Below are positions 21,082 to 31,300 of a stretch of 64,000 nucleotides of DNA, in pieces. How positions within the stretch are numbered: the first letter of the stretch is position 1; each line of letters starts with the position of its first letter. This stretch comes from Sycobia sp. Sy_11 (taxonomy: Eukaryota > Arthropoda > Insecta > Hymenoptera > Epichrysomallidae). The stretch is taken from the NCBI GenBank assembly GCA_018907035.1, contig JACCIC010000271.1:427001-491000 (forward strand), written 5' to 3'. The position numbers were made by a program, and so were the translations under genes. The notes beneath the pieces are model-generated. The model made no database searches, was not told the origin of the DNA, and saw only the letters and a program-made list of their open reading frames with translations.

Positions 21082-21620
21082 TTGATTTTGGACAATTTGT
21101 GTAGAGGGGGAATTTATATTTAATTTACGAAATTTGGTGGTGGGGATGGGTATATATAGATTAGAATATAAGGTTTAGATTAGTCCCTGATGAAGAGCCG
21201 TAGCGAGCTCGAAACGTTGGACAAGTCTTCAATTAGGTAAGGGTGTTGGGGACAGTCAGACTGCACTTTACTAACAAAGAATTTTTTCAGCTAATATTTT
21301 ATTTTCAGATTAGTCTACGGGGGTGAATGTAAACAAGGACAGTTTGACTGTCATTATAATTTTAATTTAATTTTTAATTTAATTTTTATTTTTAATTTTT
21401 ATTTTTTATTTTATTTTTATTATTTTTTTATTTTTTATTTCTTATTTTTTATTTTTTATTATTATTTTTATTTTTTATTTTTATTTTATCTTTATTTTTA
21501 TTTTATTTTATTTTTGGATGGAATTGATTGGACTGTAAGACCAATAAAAAATATTTATTAATTTGTATATGGGCAGTCGACAGAAGTACAATTCAATTGT
21601 TTTAAACTATATTCTTTTAG
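21082..21620 (+). mobile_element. PLE pLTR, family 1, plus orientation, with extended end
   Basis: About 95 bp of 3' untranslated sequence lead to the hammerhead-like motif, both GACAGTC palindrome blocks, a TTTTA/TTTTTA-rich stretch expanded here to about 150 bp (21360-21515), the terminal GGACTGTAAGACCAATAAAA and the extension TGGGCAGTCGACAGAAGTAC. It is the mirror image of 18966-19384. Confidence 0.9.
21177..21228 (+). ncRNA. Hammerhead-ribozyme-like motif in PLE pLTR, copy 4 (best copy)
   Basis: It reads AGAT-TA-GTCC, core CTGATGA, AGAGC hairpin GAGCTC, GAAAC, GTT, GGAC-AA-GTCT. Stem I is GTCC/GGAC plus AGAT/GTCT across a UA/AA loop; stem II is GAGC/GCTC with a CGUAGCGA loop. Stem III is only the self-complementary ACGU, so activity would probably need two copies paired as a dimer. 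Predicted cleavage is after GUU. This layout matches minimal hammerheads known from Penelope-like elements. Confidence 0.75.
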
Positions 21621-21639
21621 CTCAGTTGTACCATTCATG

Positions 21640-22347
21640 ATTCGTAAGCTATATTAATGTTCATATATTTTTTGTTTTAGTTATCTTCCCGTTTGTCCAA
21701 TATATTTGTCACAATCTTCACAATTTATTTTGTATACCACTCCTGCTTTCAAACATTTATCATCCTTATTTTACAATTATTAAATAGCTTTCTAATATTA
21801 TTATTTTTTCTAAAGTAAACTTGAATATTATGCTTTTTGAATGCACTTATAATTCTTTCGGATGATCCTTTTACATGTGGTAATACCACGATTTTATTAT
21901 TATTCCTCATTTTCATATTATGTTTTCTAGTGCTATTATAAATTCGATCTACTCTCTCAATAATTTTATCTATAAAGTCTATTGGATAATCATTGTTACT
22001 CAATATCTGTTAACTAATTTTCAATTATCTTTTCTAAAATCATTGTGTGATAATTTGATTGGTCTGTCGATGACTTCCTTTACAGTACCGATCTTGTTTC
22101 CGAATGGATGGTGTGAGTTAAAATTGAACACCCTACCTGACCATGTAGGTTTTCTGTACCTATTTAATTTTTCTGTATTATTACTAATTCTAATAACATT
22201 AACGGCCAAAAAATTAATTTTATTATCTGATTCTAATTCCTTTGTATATTTAAGTCTATTATGAATGGAATTAAAAACATCCACCATTTCGTCTACACAC
22301 CTTTCTGGTATGATTGTAATAGAATTGTAATAGCTAGACATAGAGAG

Positions 22348-22350
<3 letters not shown>
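21640..22350 (-). pseudogene. PLE RT C-terminus and endonuclease N-part, family 2
   Basis: Minus-strand ORFs 22398-22021 and 22003-21749 read TIIPERCVDEMVDVFNSI, NRYRKPTWSGRVFNF, VVLPHVKGSSERI and FRKNNNIRKLFNNC, followed by a decayed CDKYIG linker near 21700. It is the family 2 partner of 7676-8157. RT is cut just after the position of YVDD and joined to a CT run. Endonuclease is lost beyond about 21640. Confidence 0.85.

Positions 22351-22352
<2 letters not shown>

Positions 22353-22396
<44 letters not shown>
22353..22396. repeat. CT microsatellite at chimeric PLE junction
   Basis: A pure CT run, third instance of the RT-CT-R junction. ORF extensions reading RERERE or SLSLSL through it are artefacts. 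Confidence 0.95.
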
Positions 22397-22399
<3 letters not shown>

Positions 22400-22900
22400 A
22401 TGTCTGTCTGTCAGGGCCCCTTTTCTATGCCCTGACCACGCTCGCGATGGTATTCATATGCATGGACGTGTTACTTACGTTTCAGGAGGATAATTTTTGT
22501 AAAAGTTTTCATTGTCATCTGCTACAGACAGGCAACTACGCCTACACTTGTATTTTCAAAACATTATTCGTGCTTGCGTGTGTATGCATGCATGCATGCG
22601 TGCATGCGTATGTACGTGTGATACTGATATTTTTTTCTCATTAGACTTCATCACACGTAAATATTATTCATTCTTTAAAAAAAAGTTATAGCCTAAAATA
22701 GTAATAAGATGACATTTCAGGATTAGTTATAAGATTATATGCATTATCATTCAATTATTTTTATTTTAAACAAATGAAAGTATTGACATAAGTTTTTATA
22801 AAATCAAGTATATGAAAAAATGTATGAGTACCAATTCGTGTAAGTTTCGAAATTATTACTTATTATTATTCAACAAAAAAGCTGCTTATTAAAGGTGTGC
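22397..22900. repeat. Segment 'R', complete copy
   Basis: It is near-identical to 305-805, with the CTACAGACAGGCAACTACGC block and the CATG-rich tract, ending AAAGGTGTGC. After that point the sequence is unique, whereas the other two copies continue into a pLTR, so this copy ends at the R boundary. Confidence 0.85.
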
Positions 22901-23249
22901 AGACAAAACAGAAGTTTATGTTAAAACCTTATACTATACCTTATTACACTAGTTTTCGCACGCTGCTTATTTTATACAATATTTATACCTTAAATTTCAA
23001 CGCACTAATATTAGTCATGTCGCGCAGTATATTTATATAAAATTTTACTGGGGCTGGGGGAAGTTTGGAGGACGCACGTAGCCTGCTGGTCTATAGCACG
23101 TTATCTAAACATTGCTCGGTAATTGCTACTTCGTGGCTCCCGCTCAAGACGCCTCGGCCCGTGGTCGTTCAGCACGCCACCAAGTTCTTTTCACAAACAC
23201 TGAAAATAAGACAGAACTCGCGCACCGAGGATCAGGACTTTGTTCGGGG
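22901..23249. other. No recognised gene
   Basis: Unique sequence rising in GC towards 23.1 kb. It includes a GTAGCCTGCTGGTCTATAGC block that resembles the minisatellite downstream and may be an outlying unit. Confidence 0.4.
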
Positions 23250-23540
23250 CTAGGACTGAGACCGCTAGGCTTTAATGGAGAGCCGTGCACCCAGGGCCTT
23301 ACTGAGGTGCAGGAGGGATTTTTGGTGAGGCCGATGATATTGAACGGAGCGCTGCGTAAACAGAACCAAGTTTCACCAGGAAAAAGAGAATAGTTTTTAG
23401 TGAAGCCGCTGGTCTTTAATGGAACGCCATGTAATCAGGATCAAGCTTCACGAGGATTCGAACGGGAGAGTAGAGCCTGCTAGTCTTTAACGGAGCGCCG
23501 CAAAACTAGGATCGTGACTCTACTATTCAGGATTTTTGGA
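23250..23540. repeat. ~70-bp minisatellite, four degenerate units
   Basis: Units start near 23256, 23330, 23401 and 23472. They share GCCGCTGGTCTTTAATGGA, GCGCCGTG and CAGGATCAAG-like blocks at 70-74 bp spacing. No coding function is evident. Confidence 0.7.
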
Positions 23541-23759
23541 CGAGCAATATTATTCTCATAATATTTACTTGCACATATTCTTTGATTAGCGTGCTGTATA
23601 TTAAATAATATATAAAGTACCAAAAGTGAGAGTTTTATATTATTTAATAAAAATGAGGTATTGATTTGAAGGTTGCGCGTTTGACCGCTAATCGGGAGCA
23701 TTGCCCGATTATTTTTATTTCGAAAACTTTAATTATTTCGAATTAAAATTTTGCGGGTA

Positions 23760-23972
23760 TTAAATTGTATCAGGAATCAGCCTGATCGTCGCAAATGGTA
23801 TATTTGTAAACAAAGATTCTACATCCAATGAAATCATCTTATAATTATTCAGAATATTAATATCTTTAACTGCTTCATAAAAACGCCAACTATCTTTAAC
23901 ATAAGAGTTGGTTTTTCCAACGATCTTAACTAATCCATTTGATAAATATCTTGCAATATTATATGTTTCCAC
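23760..23972 (-). pseudogene. PLE reverse transcriptase fragment (motif A region)
   Basis: A 70-codon ORF reads KIVGKTNSYVKDSWRF and MISLDVESLFTNIP, which is the RT fingers plus motif A. It corresponds to the first quarter of the RT at 20735-19962 but is a diverged lineage. Nothing downstream of motif A remains. Confidence 0.85.
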
Positions 23973-24201
23973 TCGCAGCTTCTGAAATATAATTTTTCAT
24001 ATCATCCAAAAAAAAAATAGCTCAAATAATTCAACAGGACTAGATCCACATATTTTTTTTCTTCTGACTATTATTTAGCAATAATTCATTTTGAAGAATC
24101 GTATTATACATTTCTTCACCGGTTACCCACTTATAAATATGATCATATTCGAATTTACTTTGACTGTCTGAATAAGTTTTAGAAATAGTTCTGTATGAAT
24201 A

Positions 24202-24381
24202 TTATAATATGATATTATCAATATCTTCATGATCAAACTGGTCTCCTTTGGACCCGGAATCAGAATCTCCAGAATCATCAGGATTTGGTAAATTAATCAT
24301 TTCGTCGTAGTTATTATTAGAATCGTGAAAATTACGAAGTACATGACTGTTAGCTGAATTTTGTTCTCGTTTTTTAGGCAT
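24202..24381 (-). CDS. Unrecognised acidic N-terminal coding remnant
   Basis: An ATG at 24381 opens 59 codons: MPKKREQNS, then an acidic stretch with PDDSGDSDSGSKGDQ. After the stop the same strand continues with SKFEYDHIYKWVTGEEMY. The acidic start followed by an aromatic segment recalls the N-termini of some DNA transposases, but I do not recognise it. The early stop suggests a relic. Confidence 0.3.
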   Translation of the reverse strand: MPKKREQNSANSHVLRNFHDSNNNYDEMINLPNPDDSGDSDSGSKGDQFDHEDIDNIIL

Positions 24382-24479
24382 TTTACAAAATGAAATTGAG
24401 CAAAAATTATTTTATTTTTAGACTATTTTTTCAGTCACAGTCCAGAGAATAACAAACAAATCGTTTGCAAATGTAGCGT

Positions 24480-25575
24480 CACATTAAAAAATAAGAAAAA
24501 AAAATGTGTTTATGTTCTATTTATAACGCTTTAATTAAAGTTTGGAAACGATCAATTTTTGATGTAACTATAATTTTGTCTTAGTCGTGAAAGACATATG
24601 AGAAACGTTAAATGTGGCGAATTTTGTCTAGTATCTTGAATAATTAATCTGGCATTTAACTATTCTTTATCCCCTGATTTCATTCAGTCAGAAAAATTCT
24701 GTACAATATGTAAAAACAATGTTTTTTCAACATCGATAACAAAATATGATTAGGATAAAAAATAGTTGAAAAATTGGAACGCTTTAATCGTAATTACTTT
24801 TGTTCTTGAGACCTATGCACTTAATCAAACAATGCAAAATAATAAAAATTTACTAGAATTATATAAGAATTACTTACCAATTTTGTCGGATTTTTTTTCA
24901 GATAATTTAGATATGTTTTTAAAATTCAAAAAAATCTGTTTTTCAAAAAACGTGTTCAAAATTTTTGGAAAAAATTGTGAGTATTTCTTGACTAATTCTA
25001 AGACATTTTTGTTCTTGTGCATTTTTTGATTCAGTTTATAGTTTTAAAGAAAAAAAAGTAATGTTTTTTATGGAATTTTTACGTTATTGACGCCATTTTG
25101 TAAAATAAAGCGATTTTGGGTTGATAACAAAAATTTGCTCCTAAAGCCGAAGCAATTGACTTCGTTTGTCCACAAATATAGGCCAATTTATTCGCGCTAA
25201 CATTATCAAAAACAAATCTGAAAAAACTGAATCTGAAAAAGTTTTTTGGGTATTAAATGACTATATCTTTTTTTCTCAATGCTTAATCTTGATTTTGACA
25301 ACGGATTTTGAAAGAGCATGAAATTTTACGTCGGAATACATTAAAACAGATTAATGTATGTTACATTTTTTCAATGAAGGTAACATACAAAATAATCGCG
25401 TTGAAAAGTTGACGAAAAATCAAGGCGCTTGGCAATTGATGGGTTAAGGAATAGCGTCTGATAGGCACCAATAGTTGAAGGTGTTGTTCATCGATTTAGG
25501 GCGGATGCATGAGGAAGCATCGAGATCTATAGCTATTGCCGTTAACGAAATTTCGGCTCAGTTACCTGCAAGTGA
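24480..25575. other. Gene-poor AT-rich stretch
   Basis: No recognised gene. The 87-codon ORF at 24766 is rich in Phe, Leu and Asn and looks compositional. Confidence 0.45.
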
Positions 25576-25576
25576 C

Positions 25577-25578
<2 letters not shown>

Positions 25579-25641
<63 letters not shown>
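25579..25641. repeat. CT microsatellite
   Basis: A pure CT run of about 62 bp. Confidence 0.95.
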
Positions 25642-25643
<2 letters not shown>

Positions 25644-25878
25644 CATTTCTGCCCAACCGAGCGCGTACCAGATAAGCGATCTACCTGGCCTTGTTCGCTG
25701 CAAAAGCTGTTCCCCTATTGTAAATCATTACACCTAGATATATTTTCATCAAAATATATACCTTTGCTTCTCAATATTACCTTCCCTTTATAATTTTGCT
25801 TCTGTATTTCAGTTCAGTATTTCAGTAGTGGAGAAACAGTCTTGATTCGAAGTTCAAAAGTGAAGCATCTATCTATTG

Positions 25879-26450
25879 GCAATGGATACGAAGAAAGTAT
25901 ACACAATAAAGAATAAAGAATACAAAACTACTAGTCGCCCATCTAGAACTAGAAAACGTTCTTTTCACAGAAATAGATTCACTGACGAAGGAGGTACTAG
26001 TAACACGAGTACGTCAGCAGCAAAACTGCAAAAGTCTAACGATCTGAGTTTTGATGTGAAAGTTGATAATACTGCTGGTTATTCTTTTATTTATTTTTTT
26101 ACTGTATTTCCAATGCTCTCACAGTGGGCAGTATGTTCTGAAACCAATCTACGAAGATCTAACAAAAACGGAATTGCTGGAGAGATGTTTGGGCAGAAAC
26201 ACTCAAAATAACAATGAGTGTTTCAACTCAACAGTTTGGGCTATGGCACCGAAGCATGTCTATAATTGAAAAAAAATCGTTAAAATTGCATGCCAATATG
26301 CGCCACCAACAGCGCATCGTTCGAGAGAACCGCCGCTCGACTGAGGCTTCTAAGGAGAGCAGAAATAAAAAAAAACAGGCTAAATTAGATGAAAATACTC
26401 GCCTGGAACAAGTTGAAGGCATATTGTATGGCCCAGGCATCGCTGATTGA
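25879..26450 (+). pseudogene. Mutator-like transposase relic (N- and C-terminal pieces)
   Basis: The first ORF (25876-26211) gives a basic Ser/Thr-rich N-terminus with TRKRSFHRNRFTDEGG and then LSFDVKVDNTAGYSFI. A second frame (about 26110-26266) reads TKTELLERCLGRNTQNNNEC and FNSTVWAMAPKHVYN. A third frame (26270-26450) is a charged helix ending LYGPGIAD. The three parts look like the start, the Cys-containing region and the C-terminal tail of an insect Mutator-like transposase. The catalytic middle is deleted. Family assignment is from pattern memory only. Confidence 0.5.
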
Positions 26451-26459
26451 GCGTAAGAT

Positions 26460-27162
26460 AATTTTTTCTACGATTTTTCACTTACAAAAACTTTAAACGC
26501 GTTTTTCTCAAAACAGCGTTTTCAAATACCGTGTTCGTGAAAACTAAAAAACTATTGAACAGATCCTTATGAAATTTTGAAAACATATTCTATATGTTTT
26601 TATCAACCGTCCTAACTAAAATCAACTAAAAATTTTAATTCTAACTATATTTTTATTGCAAAAAAGACGGAAAAAAACTATTTTTTTCTTTCGTATTTTA
26701 GCCGGCATTTTGTTGATTTTGCACGTACATAAAACATTCTAGTTAGATCGGTTTCTGGTGTCATACTGAACATATAACTATTTGATTTTTTTGTTTCAGA
26801 TCATTCGTCGGCAAGATTTTACGACCGCGACAACGTTACCTACTTTTTGAGGTATTGGCTTTGACCATACTTTACATGTATAAAAAATGTATAAAATAAA
26901 TAAAATTTTTTTTTTTATTTACTTCAAGAGTGTATTTATTAAGCATTTCAAATCCTATATCCATATCTTCAATAGCATTCTCCGAAAAATGTCACAAAAA
27001 TAGCGTTTTTTTCGAGGGTCTAAAGTAGAATACTGACTTAAGCTGCTCCTCTTTCTCGCCGATACATACTGAGGGTTCGAGAACACATACAACTGCGACG
27101 ACCGTGTTCGTGAACCTTGTGCTATAGGTGAACCTACGCTTCGTTACAATATAAATAAATAA

Positions 27163-27206
<44 letters not shown>

Positions 27207-27240
27207 TTATATACATCATAGATTTTTTTATTTAACCATA
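26460..27240. other. Sequence downstream of Mutator-like relic; AT run
   Basis: No gene recognised. It contains a TA microsatellite at 27164-27201. Confidence 0.5.
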
Positions 27241-27550
27241 ATGGTTCAGTTTAATATTAATTATTAACGACAGTAATATTTTTTGTTAAGTAGACGAGCA
27301 CGATTTAATAATAAGTGGAGAATATTTATAAATAAATTAATAAATGACATTATTATTTAAGTAAAATTTTCGACGAGTCCTTATCCAGAGTAATTATAAA
27401 AATTAAAGGCTCGTTTGCCTTTGCAATAGTTGTGATCAAGTATTTTTCTAATGAATAGACGATATAAAATATCATTATTGTATGTGCATGTTAAAGAAAT
27501 AAATATAAAAATATAATACAACATTTTATATTATAACAAGATATACTTAC

Positions 27551-27671
27551 GCAATCATAAATTAATCGTGATGCACCCATAGAGAAAATGCAGCGAGAAG
27601 GTATCCATACCCTTTTCCAAATTTGACTAAAAGTTCTCAAATTTTTAAATATATCTGAGTATTCCATCCAT
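27551..27671 (-). CDS. ApepP: ApepP-like exon 5
   Basis: A 121-bp exon bounded by acceptor TTACAG and donor GTAAGT. It completes a split Thr codon and reads [22 protein letters not shown] and ends LIYDC in phase 0. It is the last coding exon I can find; the catalytic exons that should follow are not visible within the next 27 kb. Confidence 0.8.
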
Positions 27672-28258
27672 CTGTAAATCAAAAGCAATCACATACAATG
27701 CTGATAGATTTCAAATAAATTTTATTAACAGTTCCTTTGAAGATATATATCCCAATGCAATGTATAGATATATATTAAAATAAATATATTTGTCCCATAA
27801 TTTCTAATGTTTAAAGTACATAAAAAATGATTCTTACGTAACGCAATCATTGTTATAACAATCATCCATCTTCAAATGTATCTCCGTGCTTCTATCTAAC
27901 TTGTTTTTAGGCGTGTAGAGTTGTATTTTACCATGCTCAATAACTGCATATGCTCGAAGTACGTATGTGTTCGGCAAATCATGCCCGCGAATATTGAAGA
28001 GCCATGCTATTTCATCCATAGCAGTAACGACCAATGCGCTTACATTACGAACAAGCATCTCGTCTCTAACCTGTTTGACTTTATTCTGCCAGGACTTGCC
28101 AGTAAACGAAAGATTTAACGGGAATGCCATATAGGTACTGTACTCTGGCCGATCTACCTGCCATATCGTATCGACCAAATTCTTTTCTACGGAGATCAAA
28201 CTTACACTTGTATTTTCTACAAAAAAACAAAGACTTTTTTCAGTATCCACGATTAAAC

Positions 28259-28306
<48 letters not shown>

Positions 28307-31300
28307 TCATTTGTAGAAATAATACCTAGCTCTGTTTCCCATTTTTTCCAAATTACAGCGGGTACTAATTTAGGATCTGCACCAATACGCGCCTTCTTAT
28401 CTTTGAATTCGTTTTTTAACCATTCTGTTATTGTCGGTGTCTAACAAATGTTTTCAAAAGAACATAATATATCAATTATTATAATAGTATGCTTAATATT
28501 AAAAATGATTTATTTAAAATAATAATTTAGAACACAATCTTATTTTGGATAATTTAAAAACTAGAAAACAAAATAAATTTAAATCAATATTTGTGAAGAA
28601 ATAATCATATTCATGCATTAGAGGCCTAAGATGGATTGATCGCTAGAGCGAAAGACTAGTAATTTGGTGATCCGAGTTCAAATCCCGGTCTCCGACGATT
28701 GACATAAGCACCGCTGTAATAATTTACATGTGCTTTGTTTACAAACACATCGTAGACCTCCGTTGCCGATTAGTACCGGTATTGGGAAGCTTAAATAGAG
28801 CGACGTTAAATAACATAAAAAAAATATATAAATTCCTGCATTAAAATAAAAAACATAACATTTGTTTTTGAAATTCCACATGATAAACATACAGGGACCT
28901 AATTTTCTTTGATTGTTATAAAAAATATAAAAATGAGCAATCATTGATGAGTAGCATTCTATACTTTTTATAATTATAAAACATCTAAGTCTAATACAAA
29001 ATAATTCTAATGCTCCCTAAAGAAAACGATCCTTAACTTGAATCAATCAAAAATTAATTTTTTATAACTATCATATTTAGTTTTCAGATATGAAAATACT
29101 TTAATTTTAACAAGAAATATAAAATATTATTTTGAAATATAGTCGACGCATCGGTAAAGTGACGGCATCACATCACTGATTTAGAATTAAACCAGCACTC
29201 TCTCTAGCTCGTAAAACAAAAACAAATCATATTTTTTTCTAATAAGTTTAAACTTATTAGAAGTGTGAGTAACTTATCATGGAATTCAAAATTTTAACGA
29301 GAAAATCGATAGAAGCTAATCGTATACTTGTCTGTATTTTATAAGTGTAATATATTATTAAATATTGCCAGTATTCAGTAACAATTTTAAAAAAAATTGT
29401 AAAAAAAAATGTACGCTGGAGTGCAAGATACCTTCGATAGTTGTATGAAGAATATAATAATGATTATCTCAGATCTGAAAGGCCTTTCGTATCTAAAAGT
29501 TTATAAAATACCATTCCATATCGTACGAACAGTTAAGTCAATAAATAAAATTCATGACAGCGCTATTAAAAAATTAGTAATTAATCTTTTTGATAAGAGC
29601 GTATTAAAAGAATTTACTTTTATTAAAGTTCAGTTTCTATCAGATTTTTGGTGTACTAAAATCTGATAAGCATCTAAAAAAATTAATTAATTTATTGATT
29701 TACTGCGTGTACAAATAAGTTTCCGCCGTTTTTTTATAAAGAAATAAGAATTGATTGTAAAAAAAGGTACAAATAATGTCATAAAAAATTTTCAGGCAGC
29801 AAGTGGATACCCCGTCTAAAAAATTGCTTGTCTTTTGAGGCAATCCACGAATCGACCCATTTCTTCAATTCCTCGTAAGAAGTGAAGTGCTGCTCAGCCA
29901 GATCATAAGTCATCGACCGGAATATGTGGTAGTCTGAAAGAGCAATGTCTGGTGAATACTGCGGGTAGGGTAAGACGTCGCAATTCAGTGCTTCTAACGA
30001 TTCCTTTACGATTTTAGCAACATGTAGCCACGCTGAAACATGACTTTATTGTGCCTTTTGGCATATTGTGGACGTTTAATCTTCAATACTAGGCTCAATT
30101 GCATCGGCTGTTGTTGGTAACCTTCCCCGGTGACGATTTGATTGTGTTGGAGTAGTTCGTAATAGATTACTCCAAGCTGATTCCGCCCAATGCACAGCAT
30201 TAGCGTCTTGCCATGAACGTTTGGCTTAGCCATCGAAGTAGAGGCATGCCCGGGCTTAGCCTATGACTTCCTACACTTTGGATTGTCGTAGGGAATCTAC
30301 TTTTCGTCTCTCGTCACGATTTGATGTAGAAATCCTTTGCGATTTTGCCTTTTGAGCAATTGTTCACAAGCAAATAACCGACGCTCGACGTCTCTTAGCT
30401 TTAGTTCGTAAGGAACTCAATTTCCTTGCTTTTGGGCCATACCCAGGGTTTTGACACGTTGTGAAATAGCTTGCTGAGTCACTCCTAACTCTTGTGCAAG
30501 TTCTTCTTGCGGTTGGCACGGATCTTCTTCAGGTAACGTTCCAATTCTGTGTTACCATACACTTTGCGCCTTCCACTACGTGCTTTGCCCTCCACGTCAA
30601 AATCACCACTTTCAAATTTTTGGAATCACTACCGACAACTTCTCTCACTCAAATTAACATCACCATATGCTTCTATGAATAGCCGGTGTGCTTCAGCTGT
30701 ACACTGCTTTAAATGAAAGAAGTAAATTAACAACTCCCGCAAATGACGCTTACTTAGCTCAAAACTTGACATCTTAACAAGATATACTGTTTCCAGATGT
30801 CAACATATACTATACGACTTTTTACAGCTGACAATTTCGATGTTATCTTATTGGTGACACCATCTTTTCAAAACGGCAGAAACTTATTTGTAAACCTAAT
30901 AATTTTAGTTCTAACCAAGTTATATCCGATAATATGTAATTATGCAAGAAAAAAAAGAAAAAACGAAGGATATAGTCCATAGAGAATTGTTATTAAAAAA
31001 ACTATAATCTTAATAGTCACGATAGTGGCCAGGATTGATCAATCATATAGCTAGTATATAAATATTCGGGATGAGTGGATGTGGATTAGATAATAGGTCA
31101 AATCTCTCCATGAGAATCTGAGACTTTCAACTATTTATAAGTTGCTTAAGTCATGAAAGAAAAATAACGTTAAGACAAACTCCTGCTATGACTACTCATC
31201 AGTCTAAAACTTCCAATAATTATAAGGTGAGTTTGTGATGATCCCATTTTTAAAATAAGAATAAATCAAGAAAATAGACAAAAATTTATTTTAAGTTCAG

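Noticed and set aside
29409..29666. 85-codon plus-strand ORF in the aminopeptidase intron
   Set aside because: AT-rich, no recognisable domain or splice context, not repeated; likely chance.
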